64,000 nucleotides of DNA from Sphingomonas endolithica (GCF_025231525.1 NZ_CP103057.1:1567001-1631000), one strand, 5' to 3'; positions 45,416-55,165 are shown, numbered from the stretch's first letter. Program-made: numbers and translations. The notes: generated from the sequence alone by a model not told the origin.

Positions 45416-46291
45416 CTAGCCGATCATCACCGGATAGGCCGGCTGCCCCGGTGCCGGAGCGTCGAAGGCGAACAGGCCGCCGGCCAGCGGCTGCGCGGCA
45501 AGTTCTGCTTCGCTCAACCCCTTGCGTGCCGTGGTGATGTAGCCGGTGCGCAGGTCGTTACCGCCGAACGCCACCTTGGTCACATTCGCGCAAGGCAGGC
45601 GGATCGTGGTCAGCAGCGTGCCCGACGCATCGTAGCGCCTGGCACACCAGCCGCCCCACAGGCCGACCCACACGCATCCTTCGGCATCGACGGTCACCCC
45701 ATCGGGATGCCCGTCGGCGGGGTCGATCGTCACGAAGGGCGTGCCGGCGACCAATGCGTCGGTGTCGCCCGCCAGGTCGAAGCGCCAGATCTGCCCGGCG
45801 AGCGTATCGACATGGTACAAATGCCGGCCATCCGGGCTGACCGCCGGCCCATTGGTGATCGTGCAGGCACCGCCCACCTCGTGCATCATGCCGTCGAAGC
45901 GATAGACGCGGCCGGTCGCCGCCGTCTCGTCATCGTCCATCGTCCCGAACCATAGCCGTCCCGCGGCATCGACCGTCGCATCGTTGGTACGATTGTGCGC
46001 GGGCATGTCGATCGTTGCGATCGTCGCGACGACCGCGCCGCCTTCGACTCGCTGCAGCGCATTGCCGTTACCGACGATCAACCCACCCCCGGGCGCCAGC
46101 ACCGCGAAACTCGGCCGCCCGCCAATGTCGAACGATGTCGACTCGCCGCCTTCGGGCACGAAGCGGTGCAATCGGCCGCTCTTGATATCGACGAACCACA
46201 AGGCGCCCTCCCCCGGCACCCAGATGGGTCCCTCACCAAGCGTCGCCTGTAGCGGCCATACCAATCGAGCGTGATCTTCTGTCTGCGTCAT
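45416..46291 (-). CDS. SMP-30/gluconolactonase-family sugar lactonase
   Basis: 291 residues from ATG 46291. Six-bladed propeller with the metal ligands in place: Glu in LGEGPIWV, Asn in HNRTNDATVDAAGRLWFG, Asn/Asp in TNGPAVSPDGRHLYHVD and Asp in HPDGVTVDAEGCVWVGLW. Hydrolyses the galactono- or arabinono-lactone made by the dehydrogenase. AAAGG lies 9 nt before the start. It closes the pathway on the right side, convergent with the receptor. Confidence 0.9.
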   Translation of the reverse strand: MTQTEDHARLVWPLQATLGEGPIWVPGEGALWFVDIKSGRLHRFVPEGGESTSFDIGGRPSFAVLAPGGGLIVGNGNALQRVEGGAVVATIATIDMPAHNRTNDATVDAAGRLWFGTMDDDETAATGRVYRFDGMMHEVGGACTITNGPAVSPDGRHLYHVDTLAGQIWRFDLAGDTDALVAGTPFVTIDPADGHPDGVTVDAEGCVWVGLWGGWCARRYDASGTLLTTIRLPCANVTKVAFGGNDLRTGYITTARKGLSEAELAAQPLAGGLFAFDAPAPGQPAYPVMIG

Positions 46292-46432
46292 GTCTAAGTA
46301 CCTTTCGTCGCACCCGATTATCGCGCGATCGCCGCCAGCGCGAGAGCGATGTCTCGCGCGGCTGGAAAGTTCGGCCCGATGCGCCGATGAAGGGGCCGAG
46401 GCTGCTCGATCCGCGGCGCAGAAAGAGACATC

Positions 46433-47746
46433 ATGAAGCTGACAGCCATCCCGGACCGCCCGGAGCGCACGCCGCTCTACGCGCAGCTCTATGTCCAGGT
46501 CGTCGTGGCGATCGTCGCGGGGGCACTGGTCGGCCATTTCTATCCCACCACGGGTGAGGCGCTGAAGCCGCCGGGCGATTTCTTCATCAAGCTGGTCAAG
46601 ATGATCATCGCACCGGTGATCTTCCTGAGCGTGGTGAGCGGGATCGCTGGCATGCGCGAGCTTTCCTCGGTCGGGCGGGTCGCGGCCAAGGCCTTCGGCT
46701 ATTTCCTGTTCTTTTCCACGTTGGCGCTGATCGTCGGGCTGATCGTCGCGAATGTCGTGCGGCCGGGGGCGGGCATGAACATCGACCCCGCGACCTTGGA
46801 TGCAGGCGCCGTCGCGACTTACGCCAAGCAGGCGCACGAAACGACCTTGGTCGGCTTCGTGATGGCGATCATCCCGACGACGATGGTCTCGGCGCTGACC
46901 GAGGGATCGATCCTGCAGACATTGTTCGTCGCGATCCTCTTCGGCGTCGCGCTCAGCCTGGTCGGCAAACCGGCCGAGCCGGTGCTCGACCTGATCGAAC
47001 GCCTGGCATTGGTCGTGTTCCGGCTGGTCGGCATCCTGATGCGCGTGGCCCCGGTTGGCGCGTTCGGCGCGATCGCCTTTACCATCGGCAGATATGGCGC
47101 AGGTAGCCTCGTCAATCTCGGCGCGCTGGTCGCGACCTTCTATTTCACCTCGATCTTCTTCGTGGTCGTGGTGCTGGGCGCGGTCGCGCGCCTGCATGGC
47201 TTCTCGATCCTGCGGCTGATCGCCTATCTTAAGGCCGAACTCCTGCTGGTGCTCGGCACGTCGTCGTCGGAGGCGGCACTCCCCAGCCTGATCGCCAAGC
47301 TGGAGGATGCAGGGTGCGACAAGGCGGTCGTCGGGCTGGTCGTACCGACCGGTTATTCGTTCAACCTGGACGGCACCAATATCTACATGACGCTGGCGGC
47401 GCTGTTCATCGCGCAGGCATGCAATGTGGAGCTGACATTGGGGCAGGAATTGCTGCTGCTGGGCGTAGCGATGCTGTCGTCCAAGGGCGCGGCCGGGGTG
47501 ACCGGCGCGGGCTTCATCACCTTGGCCGCGACACTGTCGATCGTGCCGAGCGTGCCGGTCGCCGGCATGGCGCTGATCCTCGGCATCGACCGGTTCATGT
47601 CGGAATGCCGCAGCCTCACCAACTTCATGGGCAATGCGGTGGCGGCGATCGTCGTCTCGCGTTGGGAGAACAAGCTCGACCTGCCGCGCCTCAACGCCAG
47701 GCTGGCGGGCAAGACGCCGGCCGAGCCTGCGCCTGCCATCGGCTGA
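46433..47746 (+). CDS. dctA: Dicarboxylate/amino acid:cation symporter (DAACS)
   Basis: 437 residues. Glutamate-transporter fold: [21 protein letters not shown], helical hairpin 1 with [40 protein letters not shown] (transmembrane 7 signature), and [20 protein letters not shown] (hairpin 2). [19 protein letters not shown] at the end is DctA-specific. Imports C4-dicarboxylates with protons or sodium. GAAAGAGA ribosome site; divergent from the lactonase gene. Confidence 0.93.
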   Translation: MKLTAIPDRPERTPLYAQLYVQVVVAIVAGALVGHFYPTTGEALKPPGDFFIKLVKMIIAPVIFLSVVSGIAGMRELSSVGRVAAKAFGYFLFFSTLALIVGLIVANVVRPGAGMNIDPATLDAGAVATYAKQAHETTLVGFVMAIIPTTMVSALTEGSILQTLFVAILFGVALSLVGKPAEPVLDLIERLALVVFRLVGILMRVAPVGAFGAIAFTIGRYGAGSLVNLGALVATFYFTSIFFVVVVLGAVARLHGFSILRLIAYLKAELLLVLGTSSSEAALPSLIAKLEDAGCDKAVVGLVVPTGYSFNLDGTNIYMTLAALFIAQACNVELTLGQELLLLGVAMLSSKGAAGVTGAGFITLAATLSIVPSVPVAGMALILGIDRFMSECRSLTNFMGNAVAAIVVSRWENKLDLPRLNARLAGKTPAEPAPAIG

Positions 47747-47752
47747 CCACCG

Positions 47753-49297
47753 TCAATGCGCGGCGCTGGTATCCACCTTGCCCCTGGGCTTGGGTGCGAG
47801 CCAGACGACGGCGGCGGCGATGACGAAGATCACGAAAGCCAGGGTGAATACATGCGTGGCGCCGACGGTGGAGGATTGTGCCTCGACCAGCCGATCGACC
47901 GCACCGCGCGCCTGCTCGGTGGAAAGCCCCCCCGCCTCCATCTTCGCCATCGTATCGCTGACGCCGTTGAGGGACGGCACCATGTCGGATCGGCTGACGC
48001 GGCTGGCATTGTCCCACGCAGTCGTCGCCATCGCCGTGCCGATCGCGCCGCATAGCGTGCGCACGAAGCTCATGATGCCTGCAGCGGACGTGGTCTCGGT
48101 CGGCTTGACCGATGACAAAGCCAGCGCGGTGAGCCCGATGAAGAAGAACGGCATGCCGAACCCCTGCAGCAATTGCGGCAAGGCAAGGTGAAAGAAATCG
48201 GAATCGGTGCTCCACCCCGCGCGCAACAGAGACATCACGCCCAGCCAGCTGATCCCGGCGCACACGGTGATGCGCAGATCGACCTTGCCCACCAGCCGGG
48301 CCGCGATCGGCGACATCATTACCGCGAATACGCCGACGAACGCGGTGGTGTAGCCGGCTTCGGTTGCCGTATATCCCACCACGGATTGCAGCCAGAGCGG
48401 GGTCAGCACGACGGACGCGAAGAACGCGCCGAAGCCCAGCGCCACCGCCACCGTACCGACCGCGAACCCGCGGTGGCGGAACACCTTGATGTCGACGATC
48501 GGGTTCTTCTCGCCCAATTCCCAGATGATGAATGCGGGTAGGCCGATCGCGGCGATCACCGCCATGGCGACCACGAACGGCGAGGAGAACCAGTCATGTT
48601 CGCGCCCGGTATCGAGCATCAGCTGGAACGCGCCGACCCAGGTGACGAGCAGCAGCAACCCGACGACGTCGATGCTGACCTTGGCCTTCTTCGTCTCGAA
48701 CGGCGTGACGAAGCGCATTGCCGAGAAGATGCACAGCCCGACGACCGGCAGGTTGATGAAGAAGATCCACGGCCAGGTCCAATTGTCGCTGATCGTGCCG
48801 CCCAGGATCGGGCCGGCGATCGGCGCGCATACCGTGGTCATCGCCCACAGGCCCATCGCGGCGCCCGCTTTCTCCTTGGGGAAGATGCGCAGCAGCAACG
48901 TCTGCGTCAGCGGCATCAGCGGCCCGCCCGACAGGCCCTGGCAGATGCGGAAGAAGACCAGCATCGACAGGCTGCCGGAGAGCCCGCACATCATCGAGAA
49001 GAAGCCGAAGCCGATCAGCGAATAGATGAACCAGCGCACCGTGCCGAAGCGCGCGGCGAGCCAGCCGGTCAGCGGCACGCTGATCGCATCGGCGACGGAA
49101 TAGGACGTGATCACCCACGTGCCTTGCGTCGGGGAGATGGCAAGGCCGCCGGCGATATGCGGCACCGAGACGTTGGCGATCGTCGTGTCGAGCACGACAA
49201 CGAAATTGGCCAGCGCCAGCGCAATGCCGGCGAACAGCAATTTGCCGCCGGTCAGCGGTGCGGGGCCCGTCTCCCCCGGCGTCGCGGCGTCGGCCAT
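47753..49297 (-). CDS. emrB: DHA2-family MFS multidrug efflux permease (EmrB type)
   Basis: 514 residues, 14 helices. ALANFVVVLDTTIANVSVPHIAGGL is motif D1 of DHA2 drug/H+ antiporters; GWLAARFGTVRW is motif A; GLSGGPLMPLTQTLLLRIFP and GLWAMTTVCAPIAGPILGGTISDNWTWPWIFFINLP (motif C) follow. Works with the EmrA-like adaptor (1 nt upstream) and the OMF lipoprotein as a tripartite pump. Last gene of the operon; convergent with dctA. Confidence 0.93.
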   Translation of the reverse strand: MADAATPGETGPAPLTGGKLLFAGIALALANFVVVLDTTIANVSVPHIAGGLAISPTQGTWVITSYSVADAISVPLTGWLAARFGTVRWFIYSLIGFGFFSMMCGLSGSLSMLVFFRICQGLSGGPLMPLTQTLLLRIFPKEKAGAAMGLWAMTTVCAPIAGPILGGTISDNWTWPWIFFINLPVVGLCIFSAMRFVTPFETKKAKVSIDVVGLLLLVTWVGAFQLMLDTGREHDWFSSPFVVAMAVIAAIGLPAFIIWELGEKNPIVDIKVFRHRGFAVGTVAVALGFGAFFASVVLTPLWLQSVVGYTATEAGYTTAFVGVFAVMMSPIAARLVGKVDLRITVCAGISWLGVMSLLRAGWSTDSDFFHLALPQLLQGFGMPFFFIGLTALALSSVKPTETTSAAGIMSFVRTLCGAIGTAMATTAWDNASRVSRSDMVPSLNGVSDTMAKMEAGGLSTEQARGAVDRLVEAQSSTVGATHVFTLAFVIFVIAAAVVWLAPKPRGKVDTSAAH

Positions 49298-49298
49298 G

Positions 49299-50456
49299 TT
49301 ATTTGGCGCGCGTATCGATGACGGCGTCCATCGTCAGCCCGACACGGAGCGGATGCGCGCGCAATTCCTTGGGGTCGAGCGTGACCCGCACAGGCAGGCG
49401 CTGCACGACCTTCACCCAATTGCCCGTCGCGTTCTGCGCTGGGATGAGCGAGAAGGCCGCACCCGTGCCGCCGGCAAAGCCGGTGACGCGGCCGTGGAAC
49501 ACCACGTCGTCGCCGTAGAAATCGGAGGTCAGCTCGACCGGCTGGCCGACCTTCACGTGGCGCAGCTGGCTTTCCTTGAAATTGGCATCGACATAGGCGC
49601 TGGCGATCGGAACGATCGTCATGATCGGCGCCCCGGTGGCGATGCGCTGGCCGATCTGCACCTGGCGATTGGTGACGATGCCGTCGACGGGGGCGCGTAT
49701 AACGGTGCGCTCGAAATCGAGCCGTGCCTTGTCGAGCCGCGCGCGCGCCGTGGCGACGTCGGGCGCGGTATAGACGGTGGTGCCACGCACCAGCGCTTCG
49801 CTCGCGGTCGCGCTTTGGCCGGCCGCATTCTGCGTGGCGATGGCGGCTGTGACACCGGCCTGCGCCAGCCCGCGTGCGGCGACCGCACTGTCATAAGCGG
49901 CACGCGCGTTGCTCAATTCCTCGGCTGAGGCGGCGCCGCTGCCGACCAGGCGCTGCCGCCGATCGAGATCGATCCGCGTCCGCGCGACGGTGGCATTGGC
50001 ATCCACCAGCCGCGCCCGGGCCTGGGCGATCTCCGCCCCGCGCGACGAGACCGTCGCCCGCGCCGAACTGGCCTCGGCGGATGTCTGCCCGAATTTCTGT
50101 TGCGCCTGTTTCAACGCCGCTTCGGCGGTCGCAAGATCGATCTTCGCATCGGCGGGATCGATGACGACGAGCACATCGCCCTTCTTCACGACCTGCGTCC
50201 CGCCGACCCGCACTTCCGTCACCGCGCCGGAGACGAGCGACGTTACCTGCGCGGAATCGGCGCCGACATAGGCGTTGTCGGTATCGACCCGCCCGGACTG
50301 GGTGAGAAAATACCACACGGCATACAGGATGCCGATCGTCACGACGACGGCGCCGAGGATCAGGAACAATCGCTTGCGCTTGCCGGCGGTCGGCGGCGCG
50401 GGCGCATCCGCCGCGGGGGCGGCAACGGCTTGGGGTTGCGGCGCGTCGGCCATCAC
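49299..50456 (-). CDS. emrA: HlyD/EmrA-family periplasmic adaptor
   Basis: 385 residues. Short cytoplasmic Ala/Pro-rich tail, one helix (about 31-50), then the lipoyl half VDTDNAYVGADSAQVTSLVSGAVTEV, a long coiled-coil hairpin (about 95-215) and the second lipoyl/barrel half TVIRAPVDGIVTNRQVQIGQRI. VDANFKESQLRHVKVGQPVELTSD is the EmrA hallmark. Bridges the MFS permease and the outer-membrane channel. ATGA overlap with the upstream channel gene. Confidence 0.93.
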   Translation of the reverse strand: MMADAPQPQAVAAPAADAPAPPTAGKRKRLFLILGAVVVTIGILYAVWYFLTQSGRVDTDNAYVGADSAQVTSLVSGAVTEVRVGGTQVVKKGDVLVVIDPADAKIDLATAEAALKQAQQKFGQTSAEASSARATVSSRGAEIAQARARLVDANATVARTRIDLDRRQRLVGSGAASAEELSNARAAYDSAVAARGLAQAGVTAAIATQNAAGQSATASEALVRGTTVYTAPDVATARARLDKARLDFERTVIRAPVDGIVTNRQVQIGQRIATGAPIMTIVPIASAYVDANFKESQLRHVKVGQPVELTSDFYGDDVVFHGRVTGFAGGTGAAFSLIPAQNATGNWVKVVQRLPVRVTLDPKELRAHPLRVGLTMDAVIDTRAK

Positions 50457-51886
50457 TTGGTCTCCGTCTTCATGACATAGCCACCGCCCAACGCGCGAAT
50501 CAGCGCGATATCGAGCGCGAAACGGCGCGACTCGAGATCGGCGACCGCACGCCTGGCGGTGAGTTCGAAATCGTCTGCGGTCAGCACGGGCAATTGCGTC
50601 GAGAGCCCGCCTTCGTAGCGCAACGCCGCGATCCGGCTGGCATCGGCGGCGGTCGTCAATGCGGCACGCTGGTCCGCCAGCCGCGCATCCAATGCGCGTT
50701 GGCTGGCGACGGCATCCGCCACTTCGCGCAGCGCGGTGATCAATATCGTGTCGTAGCGCGCGACCGCGGCATCATAATCCGCCCGTGCTTCCCGATAGCG
50801 GCCACGCAGCCGCCCGCTATCGAAGATCGGCAGGCTGAACGCCGGCCCCGCATTGCCGTAGCTCGATCCACCCTCGATCAGATTGCCGAGACCAAGCGAC
50901 TGCAGCCCGACGATCGCCGAGAGATTGACGTTAGGGTAGAAATCCGCCCGCGCTACCTTGATGCGCTTGGCCGCCGCTTCGGCACGCAGCCGTGCGGCGA
51001 CGATGTCCGGTCGGCGCCCGATCAGGTCGATCCCGGCATTATCCGGCAGGCCCGCCAACGGCATGGCAAGCCTGGGCCGGCCGATCGACAGGCCACGATC
51101 CGGGCCGGCCCCGGCCAGTGCCGCCAGCCGGTTGCGCGTCAGCACGATCGCCTCGTCGATCGCGCCGATCTCGGCCCGCGCCGCCGGAACGCGCGACTCG
51201 GCCTGACGCTGGCTGCCACGCGCATCGACGCCGATGGCGACGCGCTGCGCCGTCAGCCGCGACGTGGCTTCGCGCGACTTGAGTGCCGCCACCGCGACGT
51301 CGCGCTCGGCATGATATTGCGCAAGCTCGGCATAGGCCGCAGCGATATCGGTGCTGAGCAGCAGCCGCGCCTGATCGGCATCGACGCGCGCTGCTTCGGC
51401 CTCCGAGGTCGCCGCCGCCAACGCGGCGCGGTTCCTGCCCCAAAGATCGAGATCGAACGACCCACTCGCCGTCAGACGGCCGGTGTCCTTAATGCCCTTG
51501 GGCACGAACTGCGGTGGAATGCCGAGATTCTTGCTCTGCTTGTTCCCGCCCGCCTGGCCATCGATACTGAGGCTCGGCTGCAGGGCAGCGCCGGTCTGCT
51601 GCGCCAGCGCCTCCGCCTGTGCGATGCGCGCCGCGGCGGCGGCGACGTCGGGTGACGCCTGCAATGCCTCGGCGATCAACGTGTCGAGTTGGCGATCACC
51701 GAACCCCGACCACCAATCGGCTACGGGCCAGTCGCGCGTCGCACCGACCGGCGCCGCGAGCGCGCGGGTCGACTCGAGCGACTCAGCGGTGCGCAGCTGG
51801 GGGGCTGCACCCAGCTTGGGCACGGTCGCACAGCCGCCGAGCAACGCGAGCGTCGTGCTTGCGATAATGAGTGAAAAACGCCGCAT
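50453..51886 (-). CDS. Outer-membrane efflux lipoprotein, NodT/OprM family
   Basis: 477 residues. Lipobox LLGGC (Cys19). DWWSGFGDRQLDTLIAEALQASPDVAAAAARIAQAEA and the second repeat IDLIGRRPDIVAARLRAEAAAKRIKVARADFYPNVNL are the two NodT/OMF repeats. GPAFSLPIFDSGRLRGRYREARADYDAAVARY is the barrel/coiled-coil segment. TolC-like exit duct for the EmrAB pump; first gene of the operon. Confidence 0.93.
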   Translation of the reverse strand: MRRFSLIIASTTLALLGGCATVPKLGAAPQLRTAESLESTRALAAPVGATRDWPVADWWSGFGDRQLDTLIAEALQASPDVAAAAARIAQAEALAQQTGAALQPSLSIDGQAGGNKQSKNLGIPPQFVPKGIKDTGRLTASGSFDLDLWGRNRAALAAATSEAEAARVDADQARLLLSTDIAAAYAELAQYHAERDVAVAALKSREATSRLTAQRVAIGVDARGSQRQAESRVPAARAEIGAIDEAIVLTRNRLAALAGAGPDRGLSIGRPRLAMPLAGLPDNAGIDLIGRRPDIVAARLRAEAAAKRIKVARADFYPNVNLSAIVGLQSLGLGNLIEGGSSYGNAGPAFSLPIFDSGRLRGRYREARADYDAAVARYDTILITALREVADAVASQRALDARLADQRAALTTAADASRIAALRYEGGLSTQLPVLTADDFELTARRAVADLESRRFALDIALIRALGGGYVMKTETK

Positions 51887-51898
51887 GGTCAGGCCTGA

Positions 51899-51966
51899 TA
51901 CTATCTGGTATCATCGCCCCCTATCGTGTTCGCTTTGTGTGTCAACCGTAATGATACCAGTTAGTA
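51899..51966. promoter_or_regulatory. TetR operator: 16-bp inverted repeat in the divergent efflux/TetR promoter
   Basis: Left arm TACTATCTGGTATCAT (51899-51914) and right arm ATGATACCAGTTAGTA (51951-51966) match at 15 of 16 positions, separated by 36 bp. The two arms sit 13 nt before the efflux gene start and 14 nt before the TetR start, so binding would block both promoters. Two separate operator half-sites or two full sites on one face are possible. Confidence 0.75.
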
Positions 51967-51980
51967 CAGAGGATGCTTCC

Positions 51981-52613
51981 ATGGGCAGTGCAATCGCGAT
52001 CGACGTTCGCGCCGGTCGCCGCCAGGCCTTTGTCGAAGCGGCCCGCGAGTCCTTCTTCACGCGCGGCTACGGCGACACGACCATGTCCTCGATCGCGGCC
52101 GAGGTGGGCGGATCGAAGACGACCTTGTGGTCCTATTTCCCCAGCAAGCAGGATCTGTTCGCAGCGGTCATTGACGGCATTGTCGAGCGCTACAGCCTGG
52201 CGCTCAGCATCCAGGTGGACGAGTCCGAGCCGGTGGCGCCCGTGCTGCAACGCTTCGGCCATGCCGTGATGACCACGATCCTGTCGGACCAGATCCTCGC
52301 CCTGCACCGCCTGATTACCGGCGAGGCCGCACGCTTTCCGGAACTCGGCGCGATCTTCTACGAACGCGGCCCCAAGCGTGGCAAGGCGCGGCTCGCCGCG
52401 TTCATCACCGCCGCCATGGCCGACGGGAGGCTCCGCCCAGGCGATGCGATGATCGCCACGCGGCAATTCTCGGGCATGATCCAGTCCGGCTGCATGCAGG
52501 AAAGATTGCTCGGTATTGCCGGCTTTGGTCTACCCGAGTCGGTGGCGCGCGATATCGATGCCGCGGTCGACACGTTCATGCGCGCTTGGGGCCCGGCCGC
52601 GCCACGGGGCTGA
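51981..52613 (+). CDS. TetR/AcrR-family repressor of the efflux operon
   Basis: 210 residues from ATG 51981 (AGAGGA about 8 nt upstream). HTH: RQAFVEAARESFFTRGYGDTTMSSIAAEVGGSKTTLWSYFPSKQDLFAAVI is a canonical TetR_N domain. The C-terminal helical ligand domain includes EAARFPELGAIFYERGPKRGKARLAAFI. Divergent from the tripartite efflux operon with an inverted repeat between, so it is probably its autoregulated repressor. Confidence 0.92.
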   Translation: MGSAIAIDVRAGRRQAFVEAARESFFTRGYGDTTMSSIAAEVGGSKTTLWSYFPSKQDLFAAVIDGIVERYSLALSIQVDESEPVAPVLQRFGHAVMTTILSDQILALHRLITGEAARFPELGAIFYERGPKRGKARLAAFITAAMADGRLRPGDAMIATRQFSGMIQSGCMQERLLGIAGFGLPESVARDIDAAVDTFMRAWGPAAPRG

Positions 52614-52642
52614 CGCGCACGTTGCGTGAAGCAACGTGCGCG
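52614..52642. terminator. 12-bp perfect hairpin, bidirectional terminator
   Basis: CGCGCACGTTGC and GCAACGTGCGCG around a 5-nt loop, starting right after the TetR stop and ending 7 nt before the stop of the convergent porin gene. Very GC-rich stem, no long T-tract. Confidence 0.65.
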
Positions 52643-52649
52643 CGGGATG

Positions 52650-53507
52650 TCAGAAAGCTGCGGACACCGAGAACACGACCTGCGCATCGGCAATCGACTT
52701 GCCTTCAGCGGACGAGAAGTTGGGCAGCAGATAAGCGGATTGCCCCCGGCCGATATCGGTATCGACATACGCGACGCCGACCGTCAGCGGCGTGCCCTTG
52801 ATTGCCATGTCCGCGCCCAGCATCCAGTCCCAATACTTGCCGGTCGGCGCGACGCTGGTGCCGTTGGGGCCAAGCCCGGCATTGCCGTCCGAATAACCGA
52901 TATGCGCTTTGACGGTCAGCGGCGTTGTGGGCACGCCGGCGCTCGCATCCCCCCACAGATACAGATTGTCCTCCTTGTCGCCGAAATCGTCATAGGCGCC
53001 ACCGGCCAGCACATCCTGCGCGTTGGTGCCGGTGAACGACCATTTGCCGAGCGCCTGCTGCTTGGGCGCATATGCGACGCCCGCGAGCAACGTCAGCGGC
53101 CCGATCGTGCCGCTCAGCTTGGCATAGGGCTCCAAGAAATCGGTCTCGTCGGCGCCGCCGGGATACATGTACCACGTCACGCCGACATCCAGACTGCCGC
53201 CACCGACCGGCACCTTGTACCCGGCATACAGATCGAGTTCGAGATTGGCGCCGCCAAACGTGCCCCAGCCGGCGAGATTAGATGCCCACGTTCCGGCATA
53301 CAGTCCGCTGGCATGCGTGACGGTCAGGCCGCCCTGCACGGCGATCTCCTCGTCCGATTGCGACACGCCGCGGAAGCGGTAATCGGAAACCAGGGCGACC
53401 GACCCGGTGACGGCGATGTCGGGCGGCGGGGCCGTCTCGTCCTGAGCGAAGGCAGGCGCGGCGAGGCAGAGCAGGCCCGCAGCGATGGCGGTGAGCGACG
53501 ATTTCAT
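52650..53507 (-). CDS. TorF-family putative outer-membrane porin
   Basis: 285 residues. Signal peptide to residue 22 (PAFAQ). DIAVTGSVALVSDYRFRGVSQSDEEIAVQGGLTV is the conserved start of the TIGR02001/Gcw_chp (TorF) barrel family. Alternating amphipathic strands follow, ending in FSVSAAF with a terminal Phe for BAM recognition. Small barrel with unknown solute. Stand-alone gene. Confidence 0.87.
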   Translation of the reverse strand: MKSSLTAIAAGLLCLAAPAFAQDETAPPPDIAVTGSVALVSDYRFRGVSQSDEEIAVQGGLTVTHASGLYAGTWASNLAGWGTFGGANLELDLYAGYKVPVGGGSLDVGVTWYMYPGGADETDFLEPYAKLSGTIGPLTLLAGVAYAPKQQALGKWSFTGTNAQDVLAGGAYDDFGDKEDNLYLWGDASAGVPTTPLTVKAHIGYSDGNAGLGPNGTSVAPTGKYWDWMLGADMAIKGTPLTVGVAYVDTDIGRGQSAYLLPNFSSAEGKSIADAQVVFSVSAAF

Positions 53508-53851
53508 GAAACCTCCCGGAAGATGTGGCGAGGTTCCTGCCTACGTATCCCCCAAGCCGCCACCTCTTCTCTCGGGGGAGGAGAGAGGGCGACGGTCAGG
53601 AGGGACACCTTATGCTAGCCAACAGATGTTGCTGGAAGGGCGATGGTTTGTAACGAGATGTTGCTGCGAGGGGTTGGCGAAGGCGAACCGTTGACAAGCC
53701 TCGAAGCCAAACAGCGCGGACGAGCAGCCCGCCCCCGACTATGGGCAACCGGTAATCCCGACCGAGTAAGCGGTCTCGGCAGCACCTACCTGGACTTGCG
53801 CGAAAAGATGCCGCGCTCGGCCGACTGCGCCGCACCGCAAGATAACAGCAA
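53508..53851. other. Intergenic region between the porin and sensor-kinase genes
   Basis: 344 bp. A purine/pyrimidine hairpin (53563-53588, CTCTTCTCTC facing GAGAGAGG) lies near the porin start. The rest shows no protein-like frame, RNA gene or clear promoter. Confidence 0.4.
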
Positions 53852-55165
53852 TTACCCCGGCAGCGTGATCGCCGCGCATAGCCCACCCTCTGAGCGATTG
53901 GACAAATGAAACGTGCCGCCGAGCGCCTCCACCGTCCGTGCCACGATTGCGAGGCCGAGACCAAAGCCCACCGTATCGCGCCCGCGGGCGTGATCCAGCC
54001 GGACGAACGGCTCCAGCACACGGGGCAGGTCTTCCTCGGGAATGCCCGGGCCGTCATCCTCGACCGCGATGGTGACCGTATCGGCATCGCGGCTGACGCA
54101 CAGGCGGACATGATCGCCATAATGTGCGGCATTGTCGGTCAGATTGTTGATCGCGCGCTTCAACGCCATCGGCCGCACGACGATGTCGAGATGCTCTGGC
54201 CCTTCATAGCTTGCGGCGTGGCCGGCATCGCCAAGATTGTCGATGATCGTCTCGCACATCACGGCAAGATCGATGCGTACCGGCTGTTCGGGATCGTCGT
54301 CGCCGCCCAGAAAGGCGAGCAGCGATGCGATCATCGCCTCCATTTCCGCGACATCGCCTTCCACCGCATGGCGCAAGTCAGCGTCAGGGATCGCGTCGGT
54401 GCGCAGCTTCAGCCGGGCGAGCGGCGTGCGCATGTCATGCCCGACCGCCGCCAGCGCCTGCGCCTGATCGGCGATCAACCGGCTGATGCGATGCTGCATC
54501 CGGTTGAACGCACTCGTGACGCGGCGCACGTCCCCCGGCCCGGCTTCCGGCACCGCGCCCATGGCCGCACTGCTGCCGAAATGGTCCGCGGCCTGTGCCA
54601 GCCGCCGCAGCGGGAACAGCATGCGCCGCACGACGAGGATGGCGAGGATCATCAGCGCCGCAGCCGGGATCAGCGTCAACAATATACGCTCGATAGCGAG
54701 ATTGACGGTGACCAGCGGCTCCAGCGTGCGAAAGTAGAGCCAACTGCCGTCGCGCAGCCGCAAGCCCCCGGTGACGTACTGACCGCGTCCTGGCGAGACG
54801 AGTTGCACGCGCAGATCGGCAGCGGACAGCGATGGCTCCCACGCCACGATCTGTTCGCGCATGCCGTCGAGCGACGGCGCGATCGGCGGCGGCGGCGGCA
54901 AGGCCTGCTGCCAGCGTAGGGCATAGCGATCTGTCGTGAGTTCCGCCGCTTCCGCCGCGCGCCCGGCGGGTGTCGCGTCGGCGATCAGCTTGCGGCTGAT
55001 GACGAGATGCTCGGCCAGGCGATGCGCTTCGTCCTCGCGCACGGCAAAGCGGCTGGCGCGTTCGTACAGCAACGTGCTGACGCCGAATTCGAGCAGCAAT
55101 GTGAGCAACAGGACTGCGACGATGCGGCCGGCAATGCCGATCGACGGCGCGACGAACCGTCTCAA
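53852..55165 (-). CDS. Sensor histidine kinase (EnvZ-like)
   Basis: 437 residues. Helix 1 (about 11-32), periplasmic domain of about 130 residues, helix 2 (about 164-186) and a HAMP linker follow. H-box VGHDMRTPLARLKLR, N-box KRAINNLTDNAAHYGD, G1 DDGPGIPEEDL and G2 GFGLGLAIVARTVEALGG follow. Phosphorylates the OmpR-like regulator, with which it overlaps by ATGA. The Asp after the phosphorylated His (HD where most have HE) is common in EnvZ-type kinases. Signal unknown. Confidence 0.92.
   Translation of the reverse strand: MRRFVAPSIGIAGRIVAVLLLTLLLEFGVSTLLYERASRFAVREDEAHRLAEHLVISRKLIADATPAGRAAEAAELTTDRYALRWQQALPPPPPIAPSLDGMREQIVAWEPSLSAADLRVQLVSPGRGQYVTGGLRLRDGSWLYFRTLEPLVTVNLAIERILLTLIPAAALMILAILVVRRMLFPLRRLAQAADHFGSSAAMGAVPEAGPGDVRRVTSAFNRMQHRISRLIADQAQALAAVGHDMRTPLARLKLRTDAIPDADLRHAVEGDVAEMEAMIASLLAFLGGDDDPEQPVRIDLAVMCETIIDNLGDAGHAASYEGPEHLDIVVRPMALKRAINNLTDNAAHYGDHVRLCVSRDADTVTIAVEDDGPGIPEEDLPRVLEPFVRLDHARGRDTVGFGLGLAIVARTVEALGGTFHLSNRSEGGLCAAITLPG

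Noticed and set aside
53643..53909. 88-residue plus-strand frame downstream of the sensor kinase
   Set aside because: No ribosome site, mixed composition, overlaps the kinase 3' end.
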